A stretch of 64,000 nt of DNA from Parathalassolituus penaei (GCF_026626885.1 NZ_JAPNOA010000007.1:46084-110083); one strand, 5' to 3'; counted from the first letter of the stretch, positions 1-8,015 are shown. Numbers and translations: made by a program. Notes: generated by a model from the sequence alone, not told the origin.

Positions 1-1
1 T

Positions 2-52
2 ATCAATGCTGAAGATCGCACCCAGGTGCCCGCTGCGGAGGACGTCGCATGA
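2..52 (+). CDS. 3' end of an unidentified CDS, cut by window edge
   Basis: An open frame enters the window and ends at the TGA at 50-52, overlapping the ATG of the next gene in an ATGA arrangement. Only the last 16 codons (ending AAEDVA) are visible, so the product cannot be named. The overlap implies translational coupling with the reductase that follows, so this is probably another subunit of the same dimethylamine monooxygenase operon (inference). Confidence 0.5.
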   Translation: MNAEDRTQVPAAEDVA

Positions 53-1005
53 GCAAGGCTATTGCTGTTCGGGTCGAGCGGGTACGTAACGTCGCGCCGA
101 CTATTCGCGAATTCAGCTTGCGGGCGCTTAACGGCGAATTGCCGCCGTTTTCAGCGGGTTCCCATGTGGTGGTGACCATGAAAGGGCAGGATGCCAGTGG
201 CAAAGCCCGGCAATGGAAAAACGCCTATTCACTGCTGAGTGATCCGCGTGATCCATCGGAATACCGCATAGCTGTGCGTCTGCAGGAACAGTCGCGTGGT
301 GGTTCGGTATTTATGCATCAGCAAGTGCAGCCGGGGGATGTGCTGGAAATCACGCCGCCCGCCAATCTGTTTGCACCGTTATGGCGTGGCCACAAACAGC
401 TGCTGATTGCCGGTGGCGTGGGCATTACGCCGTTTATGTCGTACCTGCCTGAGCTGCAACGCCGTGGTGCCAACTTCGAGCTGGTGTACTGCTTCCGTGG
501 CAAACAGACCGGCGCTTACCGCGAACAGCTGGTCGCGGCGTTGGGTGATCGTTTGCAATGTTTCGATGCGGATGCCGGTGAGCGGTGTGATCTCGGTGCA
601 TTACTGGCAGCTCAGCCGCGCGGCACCCATGTGTATGTGTGTGGTCCGCAATTGCTGCTGGATGGTGTGCGTCAGCATGCAGCCTTGCTGGGGTATCCGC
701 AAAGTCTGGTGCATTTTGAGGAGTTCGCAGCACCGCAGCCTGGTGACGTGTTCAGCGTAACGCTGAATCAGCGTGATCTGACCATTCGGGTAGAAGCCGA
801 ACAAAGCCTGCTGGAAGCACTGGAAGAGAAGGGTATTGAGGTGCCGAATCTGTGCCGCGGTGGTGTCTGTGGGCAGTGTGTTACCCGTGTGGTGGAAGGT
901 CAGGTTGAGCACCGCGACAGCTTCCTCGATGCCGGTGAACGTGAGCACTGCATGATGCCTTGTGTATCGCGTGCCAAAGGCAAACATCTGGTGCTCGACC
1001 TGTAA
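49..1005 (+). CDS. Ferredoxin-type oxidoreductase subunit of dimethylamine monooxygenase
   Basis: 318 aa, phthalate-dioxygenase-reductase architecture: an N-terminal flavin-binding beta-barrel (about residues 1-105), an NAD(P)-binding domain with GGVGITPFMS near residue 123, and a C-terminal plant-type [2Fe-2S] domain with CRGGVCGQC plus a last Cys in MMPCVSRA. It would pass electrons from NAD(P)H to the heme N-demethylase encoded 63 bp downstream. The ATG overlaps the preceding stop. The family also serves Rieske oxygenases; the DUF3445 neighbour is what ties it to secondary-amine demethylation. Confidence 0.8.
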   Translation: MSKAIAVRVERVRNVAPTIREFSLRALNGELPPFSAGSHVVVTMKGQDASGKARQWKNAYSLLSDPRDPSEYRIAVRLQEQSRGGSVFMHQQVQPGDVLEITPPANLFAPLWRGHKQLLIAGGVGITPFMSYLPELQRRGANFELVYCFRGKQTGAYREQLVAALGDRLQCFDADAGERCDLGALLAAQPRGTHVYVCGPQLLLDGVRQHAALLGYPQSLVHFEEFAAPQPGDVFSVTLNQRDLTIRVEAEQSLLEALEEKGIEVPNLCRGGVCGQCVTRVVEGQVEHRDSFLDAGEREHCMMPCVSRAKGKHLVLDL

Positions 1006-1068
1006 GCCCATCTGGCTGTGACGATAACCCGCCACTGCTGGTGGCAATGACTTTCCCTGAGGTGAATC

Positions 1069-2100
1069 ATGCGTACAACCCCTCACAAGATTGAGTCCTT
1101 CCGGGACGACTTTACCTATCGCAACAGCGAATTTGCGATCCAGCGTTTTCCGTTTCCGTTCCCGCAGGACGACTACCTGTATTCGGTGAATATCGAGCCG
1201 CATACCTTGCCGGGGCCGGTCGGTAGCGTGAACGAACACCTGTTCGATATTGATGAGCACTATCTGTCGGAAGTGCGCGAACGCTCGCTGGTGTTGGAAG
1301 AAAATCCGCGTCGCTGCCTGGCCATGCCGCATATGGATCTGGCCTGCTGGGACTTTATCGAACGCGCCATGACCAGTATGGCGGCGGACTATCCGGACTG
1401 GTTTGCCCTGACCCGCAACGGTGATCAATGGCACTGGCAGAACCATCTGCTCGGCATTGATGACCAGTTTACCTTCGGCGATTCCTCAACCTTGCCAATG
1501 CCGCCGATGGAATACATGGGGCGTCAGGTGCAGGGCGATATTGCGTTGCTGGATCAGCGCGAAGGTGATCTGTTTATGGACGCCGGTATTGTCACCTGTC
1601 CGGCTGATTGGTCGCTGGCGTTTGATGCCGGTATGAGTTTTCGCGAATGGCACGGGCCGGTGCCGATGGCGCATGAAATGGGCATATTCGACCGCGCTCT
1701 GAAATACCTGTGTGCGATTCAGGTCGGGCGGCCGGTGCGGCGTCTGAACTGGACCCTGACGGTGAATGCACGCATGGATACCTCGCCGGAAACCTATCCG
1801 TCCTGGGGCATGGATCGGGCGTCGGTGAATCTGAATAACGTTGGCCAGAAGGTACATTTGCGGGTTGAGTTGCAGGTGATGGACCGGATGCCACGTTCAA
1901 ATGCGCTGATGTTCAGCATTCGTACCTATCTGGCCAGTTTTGAGGATATTTGCCAGAACCCGGAATGGGCGCGGCGTTTACATCGGGTGATGAAGGGCTT
2001 GCCTGCACCGCTGGTGGAATACAAGGGTCTCAGTCGTTTTCATCCGGCGGTGGTGGAGTGGCTGGCCCAGTTCGATACCGTTACCGATGCGGTGAGCTGA
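1069..2100 (+). CDS. Heme-dependent oxidative N-demethylase alpha subunit (DUF3445)
   Basis: 343 aa, recognised as the DUF3445/HODM alpha family, whose characterised members use a PAS-fold heme domain to oxidise dimethylamine to methylamine and formaldehyde. Family-like stretches include PHMDLACWDF, GDQWHWQNH and NWTLTVNARMD. It follows the reductase gene, the usual arrangement for dimethylamine monooxygenase, and the methylamine it would release feeds the gmaS pathway at 17.9-29.7 kb. A strong terminator follows. Substrate could also be another secondary amine; dimethylamine is favoured by context. Confidence 0.8.
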   Translation: MRTTPHKIESFRDDFTYRNSEFAIQRFPFPFPQDDYLYSVNIEPHTLPGPVGSVNEHLFDIDEHYLSEVRERSLVLEENPRRCLAMPHMDLACWDFIERAMTSMAADYPDWFALTRNGDQWHWQNHLLGIDDQFTFGDSSTLPMPPMEYMGRQVQGDIALLDQREGDLFMDAGIVTCPADWSLAFDAGMSFREWHGPVPMAHEMGIFDRALKYLCAIQVGRPVRRLNWTLTVNARMDTSPETYPSWGMDRASVNLNNVGQKVHLRVELQVMDRMPRSNALMFSIRTYLASFEDICQNPEWARRLHRVMKGLPAPLVEYKGLSRFHPAVVEWLAQFDTVTDAVS

Positions 2101-2173
2101 TCTGAACTGATCTTCTGACTTTTAGGCCGCCCCTCGAAGCCTCCTGTCTTCGAATACAGTCCATCCTCTGGCC

Positions 2174-2206
2174 ACCCGCAACCGTTTACGGTTGCGGGTT
2201 TTTTCG
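2174..2206 (+). terminator. Rho-independent terminator after the monooxygenase operon
   Basis: Perfect stem CCCGCAACCG / CGGTTGCGGG with a TTTA loop, followed by a run of six T. It lies about 75 bp after the N-demethylase stop codon. Confidence 0.9.
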
Positions 2207-2242
2207 TTTCAGGGCCCGGTGTCTGGGGCTTGAGTCTGAACC

Positions 2243-2880
2243 GTAGGTTGGTGCACAGCGCAGCGTGCCCAGCATCCAATCCGCAATACACACCAATGCA
2301 CTGTCAGCCTTCGTTCTTGTGGGCATAAACGCCCACTCTACAACAGGGCGTCTGTCTGGCGGTATGCGGTCTGAATCGTAGGCTGGTGCACAGCGCAGCG
2401 TGCCCAGCATCCAATCCGCAATACACACCAATGCACTGTCAGCCTTCGTTCTTGTGGGCATAAATGCCCACTCTACAACAGGGCGTCTGTCTGGCGGTAT
2501 GCGGTCTGAATCGTAGGCTGGTGCACAGCGCAGCGTGCCCAGCATCCAATCCGCAATACACACCAATGCACTGTCAGCCTTCGTTCTTGTGGGCATAAAT
2601 GCCCACTCTACAACAGGGCGTCTGTCTGGCGGTATGCGGTCTGAATCGTAGGCTGGTGCACAGCGCAGCGTGCCCAGCATCCAATCCGCAATACACACCA
2701 ATGCACTGTCAGCCTTCGTTCTTGTGGGCATAAAGCCCACTCTACAACAGGGCGTCTGTCTGGCGGTATGCGGTCTGAATCGTAGGCTGGTGCACAGCGC
2801 AGCGTGCCCAGCATCCAATCCGCAATACACACCAATGCACTGTCAGCCTTCGTTCTTGTGGGCATAAATGCCCACTCTAC
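2243..2880. repeat. Five-unit tandem array of ~135-bp REP doublets (BIME-like)
   Basis: Units start at 2243, 2378, 2513, 2648 and 2782 and are nearly identical; unit 4 is one base shorter and unit 5 stops after its second palindrome. Each unit holds two inverted palindromes of REP type. The first is GTAG followed by CTGGTGCAC...GTGCCCAG. The second, on the opposite strand, is GTAGAG followed by TGGGCAT-N2-ATGCCCA. A GTAG head at the foot of a hairpin is the hallmark of REPs mobilised by RAYT transposases. Reading frames through the array repeat the same peptide and are not taken as genes. Confidence 0.85.
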
Positions 2881-3368
2881 AACAGCGGCTGGGGCTGGTT
2901 GGTCTGATGTTCGCATAGTGCTTATGGATACAGCGTTAATGCACTAAAGCGAATGTGTTTTGCACCAATCGACTGTTGTTTTGGCACCAGTATTGATCAC
3001 GTTTTCGCCATGCGGCTGCACAAGAGTGCGTTGGTTTGCAGTTGTCTCCGGTGCCTGGTTTTGCGCTGACAAACAGCGCCTTGCGGGTTACTCCTTCGTG
3101 GTTTTGCGGCCCAGGTTTTACGTACCTCCAACTACCTCTTTTTACTCCTTCTCAATCGGCTTATGCGGGCAATTGTTGTAGCTGTCGCAAACAGGTCAGC
3201 GAATGGTCAGGGCTGGCATTTTGAATGCTTTATTCGTCGTGGGAATAATTTCTGCCGGACAGGCAGTTTTCCAGCAACACCCGGAGGGCTTGCGAGTCGG
3301 TGCCAATACCGCGATGAGCCCCGTAATCAGACTGAGCGACAGAAAAATCAATCGATAGAGGGCCTGTT
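2881..3368 (+). other. Leader region of the first amt gene, no CDS seen
   Basis: 488 bp without a convincing gene. It holds a short dyad GCGCTG-N5-CAGCGC near 3063, a weak sigma-54-like element at 2982-2998 (perfect TGGCAC but poor -12 part), and a better one at 3214-3229. Partial NtrC-like half sites (TGCACCAA near 2961) are present, but no full dyad was found. Confidence 0.4.
3214..3229 (+). promoter_or_regulatory. Possible sigma-54 promoter for the first amt gene
   Basis: TGGCATTTTGAATGCT keeps the invariant GG and GC at correct spacing of the -24/-12 consensus (TGGCACG-N4-TTGCW), with three mismatches elsewhere. It lies 140 bp before the amt start. Sigma-54 control is typical for ammonium transporters, but the match is imperfect. 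Confidence 0.35.
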
Positions 3369-4730
3369 ATGACTTCTGAAGAGATGGATGCGCTGAAAGC
3401 GGCGTTTGAAATGCAGCAGTCGATGAATGCTGAGGCGTTTTACTGGTGGTGTATTGCCATCATGTTCATGATCCATGCCGGTTTCCTGGCATACGAAATT
3501 GGTGCATCACGCGTTAAAAACGCGCTGGCGTCGGGAATGAAAAACATCCTGACGTTGTCGGTGGTGATTCCGACTTTCTACTTTTTTGGCTGGTGGATCT
3601 ACAACGCTTTCCCGTCTGGTCTGATTCCGACCGATGCGTCTTATGCCTTGCCGTGGGCAGGAACCATGGGGCCTGACGTGCAGGATATGGCTACCGGTAT
3701 CTTCTGGGCAGCCTTTGCCATGTTCAGTGCTACCACCGGTTCGATTATGTCCGGGGCGGTGATTGAACGTATTCGCCTGAGTGCCTACCTGATTCTGACC
3801 GTGCTGGTGGGGTCGGTGCTGTGGGTGCTGGCAGGAGCGTGGGGCTGGCATCCGTCCGGCTGGTTGCTGCTTGATCTGGGGTATCACGATGTGGGTGCTG
3901 CCGGTGTGGTACACGCCGTTGCCGGTTTCTTCTCGCTGGGTGTGTTGCTGAACCTGGGGCCGCGTATTGGCAAGTTCGTGAACGGCAAGGCCATGGCCAT
4001 TGTGCCGCACAACCTGCCGATGTCTCTGATTGGTCTGATGATGATTATTGTCGGCTTCTTCGGTTTCCTCGGTGGCTGCATCATTTATAACGCCGGTGCC
4101 ACTGGCTGGACCACCATCTACGGTACTCCAACCAACCTGTCGGCCTTTGCCTTTAACGTCATGATGGGTTTTGCCGGTGGTGTGATTGGCGCTTACATGA
4201 CTTCCCGCGAACCGTTTATGACCATGTCGGGTGGTCTGGCCGGGATCATTACCGTCGCGGCCGGTCTGGATCTGTATTACCCGGGTCTGGCGTTCCTGCT
4301 GGCTATTGGTGGTGGTGCCAGTATGCCGCTGGTGGGCAAACTGGTGGAAAAAATGGGTATCGATGATGCCGTGGGTGCGGTGGCTGTGCACGGCTGGTGT
4401 GGTTTCCTCAGTCTGGTGCTGGTAGGCGTTTTTGCCTCCGGTTATCCAAATGTGGCTGAAGGTGCACCTGCCATCAGCTTCAGCGGTCAGCTGATCAGTG
4501 CCCTGATTATGGTAGTGATTGGTCTGGTGCCGGGTTACATCGCGGCCTGGGCTTTGAAAAAAATGGGCATGTTGCGTGTGCCGCCAAAAGTGGAAGCATC
4601 GGGCCTGGATCTGGTGGAAATTCCGGCGATTCCGTATCCGGAGCGTGTTCCAGCGCGGGACATTGTGGAAGGCACTCGCCCTGCCGACGCTGGATCAACC
4701 GTTGCAACCCTTACCCCGCGCAGCGCCTGA
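3369..4730 (+). CDS. amt: Ammonium/methylammonium transporter (Amt/Mep/Rh family)
   Basis: 453 aa polytopic membrane protein with about 11 hydrophobic segments. The two pore histidines expected of the family are present in GVVHAVAGF and AVHGWCGF, and the family signature region around DDAVGAVAVHG is clear. It imports ammonium; Amt proteins also carry methylammonium, which fits the flanking methylated-amine genes. The long N-terminus before the first helix and the extended C-terminal tail differ from the second transporter at 5797, so the two are not recent duplicates. A small membrane-protein gene follows 72 bp downstream. Confidence 0.9.
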   Translation: MTSEEMDALKAAFEMQQSMNAEAFYWWCIAIMFMIHAGFLAYEIGASRVKNALASGMKNILTLSVVIPTFYFFGWWIYNAFPSGLIPTDASYALPWAGTMGPDVQDMATGIFWAAFAMFSATTGSIMSGAVIERIRLSAYLILTVLVGSVLWVLAGAWGWHPSGWLLLDLGYHDVGAAGVVHAVAGFFSLGVLLNLGPRIGKFVNGKAMAIVPHNLPMSLIGLMMIIVGFFGFLGGCIIYNAGATGWTTIYGTPTNLSAFAFNVMMGFAGGVIGAYMTSREPFMTMSGGLAGIITVAAGLDLYYPGLAFLLAIGGGASMPLVGKLVEKMGIDDAVGAVAVHGWCGFLSLVLVGVFASGYPNVAEGAPAISFSGQLISALIMVVIGLVPGYIAAWALKKMGMLRVPPKVEASGLDLVEIPAIPYPERVPARDIVEGTRPADAGSTVATLTPRSA

Positions 4731-4802
4731 ATCGCTCAGTCCTGGTTAACCGTACATGATCGCGGCCGTTGGTCGCGATGACTCAAACCCGAGGAGAACG
4801 TT

Positions 4803-4970
4803 ATGAACTCAAGTCCATTTACCAGCTGGGAAGGCGTCGCCACCTGTTTCACCTTTGCTGATAACCCGACCATGATTGCGGTGTTACTGGCACTGTCGGT
4901 GACGGCCTTTGCCGGATTTATGTACACCATTATCAAGCACGAAAACGATGCTTTCGATAATCACAAATAA
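4803..4970 (+). CDS. Small single-span membrane protein next to Amt
   Basis: 55 aa, from an ATG preceded by a strong GAGGAGA ribosome site seven bases away. After about 22 N-terminal residues there is one hydrophobic span (core IAVLLALSVTAFAGFMY) and a short polar tail rich in D, N, H and K. I do not recognise a family. The strong ribosome site and position 72 bp after amt suggest an operon and a small accessory or stabilising subunit of the transporter (inference only). A hairpin terminator follows at 5134. Confidence 0.65.
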   Translation: MNSSPFTSWEGVATCFTFADNPTMIAVLLALSVTAFAGFMYTIIKHENDAFDNHK

Positions 4971-5080
4971 GCGCCAGTGATGGTGCGGATCATTCGGTAA
5001 TACTGCGTCTTTGAGTCATTCATGGGTGTTGGCCCCGCATCCAGCCTCATGATTTGACTCACCTTTCATTCGTGTCAGCC

Positions 5081-5112
5081 GCCGTGGTTTTGGTGAGTGG
5101 GATAACCACGGC
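5081..5112. repeat. 9-bp perfect inverted repeat
   Basis: GCCGTGGTT (5081-5089) and AACCACGGC (5104-5112) are exact inverted copies separated by 14 bp. There is no T-run, so it is more likely a structural or protein-binding element than a terminator. Confidence 0.5.
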
Positions 5113-5133
5113 AAACACGCTGGCCGTTGTTCG

Positions 5134-5168
5134 GCTCTGTCAGTTGCAGGACTGGCAGGGCTTTTTTC
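5134..5168 (+). terminator. Likely terminator of the amt-small protein transcript
   Basis: Stem centred on CTGTCAGT-TGCAGG-ACTGGCAG, extendable to 11 pairs with G-T wobbles, followed by six T at 5162-5167. Confidence 0.65.
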
Positions 5169-5188
5169 GTTTGGTTTTTCTGCAGCTT

Positions 5189-5216
5189 GTCCGACGTCTG
5201 GCGTCTGGCGTCTGGC
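5189..5216 (+). repeat. Heptamer tandem repeat
   Basis: One GTCCGAC and three GTCTGGC heptamers in a row, immediately upstream of structured element copy 1. Related heptamers follow the other copies of that element. Confidence 0.7.
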
Positions 5217-5222
5217 GCTTTG

Positions 5223-5475
5223 CGGCTTGTTAATTGGCCAGGCTGCTTGCCCTCCTGGGGGACCTTGTCCCCCGGCCGGGCGGGCCTCCCCCTGCTTTTG
5301 CCCGACTGGGCTCGTTTTTCCGGTATTCACCGACAACGGCTTTTCGACCCCGGCCCGATGGCACATCCCTGTGCCAACGGGCCTTGCGGGGCATCCATGC
5401 CCCGGCCGGGTCGGCCGTTGCGGTGAATCCCGGCTCGCCCAGATGGGCAGTTAACGGCAGCCAGCTGCTCTGGGT
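5223..5475 (+). repeat. Structured intergenic element, copy 1
   Basis: First of four near-identical copies (others at 7065, 55906, 56232), all in the same orientation. The core folds as a three-way junction: 5330-5350 pairs with 5408-5423 (CCGaCAACGGC and CGACCC against GGGTCG and GCCGTTGCGG) and encloses a long hairpin 5352-5383 (GGCCCG/CGGGCC over TGGCACA/TGTGCCA) and a short one 5388-5403 (GGGGCA/TGCCCC). An upstream hairpin GGGGGAC-CTT-GTCCCCC is at 5257-5273. Reading frames inside are high-GC artefacts. No known family recognised. Confidence 0.85.
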
Positions 5476-5501
5476 GAGGCCGAGTTAATAGTTGCTCGGT
5501 T

Positions 5502-5525
5502 GTAGTGTGGGCATTTATGCCCACA
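5502..5525 (+). repeat. Single REP-like palindrome
   Basis: GTAG head followed by TGGGCAT-N2-ATGCCCA. This is the same palindrome that forms the second half of each unit in the array at 2243-2880. Confidence 0.75.
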
Positions 5526-5533
5526 AAAATCGT

Positions 5534-5561
5534 GCCCGACGCCCGACGCCCGACGCCCGAC
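5534..5561 (+). repeat. GCCCGAC heptamer repeated four times
   Basis: Four exact GCCCGAC units in a row, related to the GTCCGAC/GTCTGGC heptamers that border the structured elements. Confidence 0.8.
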
Positions 5562-5722
5562 GCGGCCGCCGTCACTGCGCTGAATAAATAGCCAGTTTTT
5601 GGTGCGGGCTGGGTAAATATGTATTCCTGTGGTGCATAAAAAATTCAAAATATTATCAGTAAGAGATAAGGATTGTTCGTCAGCCCTTATGGCGTCTGTA
5701 TTTGTGCTGGTTTCGCTAAAAC

Positions 5723-5738
5723 TGGCACGTTCTTTTCA
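5723..5738 (+). promoter_or_regulatory. Possible sigma-54 promoter for the second amt gene
   Basis: TGGCACGTTCTTTTCA has a perfect -24 element (TGGCACG) at the right distance from TTTCA, which misses the conserved G of the -12 TTGCA. It is 59 bp before the start codon in an otherwise AT-rich leader. Confidence 0.35.
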
Positions 5739-5796
5739 TATTCCTAAAGGTAAATATTAATTCTCTAAATTAAATTGAACAGGAGTTGATATCCCT

Positions 5797-7050
5797 ATGG
5801 ATACCTTGCCGCTCGAGTTGTCGTATGCGCTCGATACCTTTTATTTTCTGATGTGTACGGTGCTGGTGATGTGGATGGGCGCGGGTTTCGCCATGCTCGA
5901 ATCCGGTCTGGTGCGGGCCAAAAACACCGTTGAAATTCTGAACAAGAATGCGCTGTTGTATGGCATCGCCTGTGTGGTGTATCTGCTGGTGGGTTACAAC
6001 ATCATGTATCCGTCTGACCCGGTGAACAGCTGGATTCCGGGGCTGTCTTTCTTGTTGGGTGATGACCACGATGCCGCTGCGGTGTTGGCGGGTGGGGATG
6101 ATGCGCCGTATTACTCATCCATGGCCGACTTTATTTTCCAGGCCGTGTTTGCGGCGGCGACCATGTCGATTGTGTCGGGAGCGGTGGCGGAGCGTATGCG
6201 CTTGTGGCCGTTTCTGCTGTTTTCGGTGGTGATGGTGTCGGTGATTTATCCGGTGGAGGGCTACTGGAAATGGGGCGGCGGTTTCCTTGATCAGATGGGT
6301 TTCAAGGACTTTGCCGGTTCGGTGGTGGTGCATATGGCCGGGGCGGCAGCGGCGCTGGCGGCGGTGATTCTGGTGGGTGCTCGCAAAGGGAAATACGGCC
6401 CCAAAGGCGAGGTGTTGCCAATTCCGGGGGCTAACTTGCCGATGGCGACGCTGGGGATGTTTATCCTGTGGATGGGCTGGTTCGGTTTTAACGGTGGTTC
6501 TGAACTGAAAATTGCCAACGTCGCCGAAGCCAACGCGGTGGCCAAGATTTTTGTGAACACCAACGCCGCTGCCGCCGGTGGTATGGTCGCGGCGGCGCTG
6601 TTTGCCCGTTTCCTGTTTGGTAAAACCGACCTCACCATGACCATTAACGGTGCGCTGGCGGGACTGGTGGCCATTACAGCCGAACCGCTGCTGCCGGGTG
6701 CTGGTATGGCTACCCTGATTGGCGCTGTGGGTGGCATTGTGGTGGTGTGTTCTGTGCTGGGGCTCGACAAACTGCGTCTGGATGATCCGGTTGGTGCGGT
6801 ATCCGTGCACGGCGCGGCGGGTATCTGGGGGATTTTTGCGGTGCTGCTGAGCAACGACGAAGCGACCTTTATGGGGCAGCTGATTGGTACTGTATGTGTG
6901 TTCGCCTGGATGTTTGTGACTACCTGGCTGACGCTGCTGGTAATCAAGGTAGCGATGGGGTTGCGTGTCAGCGAAGAGGAAGAAATGGAGGGTATGGATG
7001 TGCACGAGTGTGGTATGGAGGCCTATCCGGAGTTTCAGCGTCGTAACTGA
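5797..7050 (+). CDS. amt: Ammonium/methylammonium transporter (Amt/Mep/Rh family), second copy
   Basis: 417 aa, about 11 membrane spans, with pore histidines in VVVHMAGA and AVSVHGAAG and the Amt hallmark DDPVGAVSVHG. The start follows an AGGAG at 5781. It would import ammonium or methylammonium across the inner membrane. The gene is bracketed by copies 1 and 2 of the structured repeat element, so it stands as its own unit. Sequence features are closer to classical bacterial Amt proteins than those of the gene at 3369. Confidence 0.9.
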   Translation: MDTLPLELSYALDTFYFLMCTVLVMWMGAGFAMLESGLVRAKNTVEILNKNALLYGIACVVYLLVGYNIMYPSDPVNSWIPGLSFLLGDDHDAAAVLAGGDDAPYYSSMADFIFQAVFAAATMSIVSGAVAERMRLWPFLLFSVVMVSVIYPVEGYWKWGGGFLDQMGFKDFAGSVVVHMAGAAAALAAVILVGARKGKYGPKGEVLPIPGANLPMATLGMFILWMGWFGFNGGSELKIANVAEANAVAKIFVNTNAAAAGGMVAAALFARFLFGKTDLTMTINGALAGLVAITAEPLLPGAGMATLIGAVGGIVVVCSVLGLDKLRLDDPVGAVSVHGAAGIWGIFAVLLSNDEATFMGQLIGTVCVFAWMFVTTWLTLLVIKVAMGLRVSEEEEMEGMDVHECGMEAYPEFQRRN

Positions 7051-7064
7051 TGGTGTTATCTGAT

Positions 7065-7377
7065 CGGCTTGTTAATTGGCCAGGCCGCTAGCCCTCCTGG
7101 GGGACCTTGTCCCCCGGCCGGGTAGGCCTCCCCCTGCTTAGCCCGGCTGGGCTCGTATCTCCGAAATTCCCCGACAACGGCTTTTCGACCCCGGCCCGAT
7201 GGCACATCCCTGTGCCAACGGGCCTTGCGGGGCATCCATGCCCCGGCCGGGTCGGCCGTTGCGGTGAATCCCGGCTCGCCCAGATGGGCATTTGGTAGCC
7301 AGCTGCGCTGGGAGAAGTCGGTGCTGGTGGTTGTGGGAGCGAATTTATTCGCGATGCTGTTACGTCCGACGTCCGAC
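7065..7377 (+). repeat. Structured intergenic element, copy 2
   Basis: Nearly identical to copy 1 in the core (7065-7290). It ends with a GTAG-headed hairpin CCAGC-TGC-GCTGG (7299-7311), a REP-like GCGAAT-TT-ATTCGC palindrome (7339-7352) and two GTCCGAC heptamers (7364-7377). It starts 15 bp after the amt stop codon. Confidence 0.85.
7331..7355 (+). repeat. GTGG-headed REP-like palindrome
   Basis: TGTGGGAGCGAATTTATTCGC resembles the widespread Pseudomonas REP form: a GTGG head and a GCGAAT/ATTCGC stem. It sits inside the 3' part of structured element copy 2. Confidence 0.6.
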
Positions 7378-7445
7378 TGGGCCTGGCGGCGACTCTGCTC
7401 GTCTTCGGGATACAGTCCCCGGAGAGGGCAAACGACTCAGCCAAA

Positions 7446-8015
7446 TCAGGCGCTGATGGTATCGATCATCGGTCGGGTACGATGCACCAACGCCAGTTGT
7501 GATGGCGTTTCAATCGCGCCGGTACGGGCGCTGCGCACCTGTTCGATTGCACAATCCGGATTGGCCCCCAGCTCCACCAGCAGGCGGGCAGCAATCATAC
7601 CGGCGCGGCCTCGGCCGCCTTTACAATGAATCAGCACCCGTTCGCCATTACGCAGACGCTGGCGCAGGCGATAACCCTCTTCCAGCCAATCAGCTTCAAA
7701 ACGCTCAGACGGAGTGGAGTGATTGGCAATCGGCAGATGTACCCAGTCGATGTCACGTTGTTCGACTTCCAATCCCAGTTGGGATACCCCCAGTTCTTTC
7801 ATTTCCTGATGTTCCACCAGCGTCAGAACCAGTTGTGCGCCCCAGTGCTGAATAACATCCAGATCCAGATGCAGATCGCGCTCCCAGGCACCGTTCACGG
7901 CAAAATGGTTGTGTTTGCCGGGGCAGAAGGTAATGCCGATCAGCCCCGCATTGGTGGCGACTTCAGCGATTTGTAATGGGTGACTGATGCTGGTTCGGGC
8001 TTTGAAGCGTTTCAT
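7446..8015 (-). CDS. Dual-specificity/CDKN3-like protein phosphatase
   Basis: 189 aa with the Cys-x5-Arg phosphatase loop HCKGGRGRAG (Cys131, Arg137), typical of the cyclin-dependent-kinase-inhibitor-3-like branch of tyrosine/dual-specificity phosphatases. The segment where a general-acid Asp is expected reads HLPIANHSTPSE, with Asn in the likely position, so activity may be altered. Physiological substrate unknown. The start lies just inside the end of the upstream gene (8012), suggesting co-expression. Confidence 0.75.
   Translation of the reverse strand: MKRFKARTSISHPLQIAEVATNAGLIGITFCPGKHNHFAVNGAWERDLHLDLDVIQHWGAQLVLTLVEHQEMKELGVSQLGLEVEQRDIDWVHLPIANHSTPSERFEADWLEEGYRLRQRLRNGERVLIHCKGGRGRAGMIAARLLVELGANPDCAIEQVRSARTGAIETPSQLALVHRTRPMIDTISA

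Noticed and set aside
2186..2916. Long minus-strand reading frames with a repeated peptide across the 2.2-2.9 kb array
   Set aside because: They simply translate the REP-doublet units; there is no ribosome site and the repetition is explained by the DNA palindromes.
2982..2998. TGGCACCAGTATTGATC as a sigma-54 promoter
   Set aside because: The -24 part is perfect, but the essential GC of the -12 element is missing; the site at 3214 is better placed and keeps both.
5223..5449. Structured element considered as an integron attC site
   Set aside because: It is long and palindromic, but the GTTAATT at its start does not fit GTTRRRY and no inverse core site or integrase was found.
5127..5648. Overlapping high-GC reading frames inside structured element copy 1 and similar ones in copies 2-4
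   Set aside because: Frames exist on both strands at once, have no start signals, and the conserved changes follow base pairing rather than codons.
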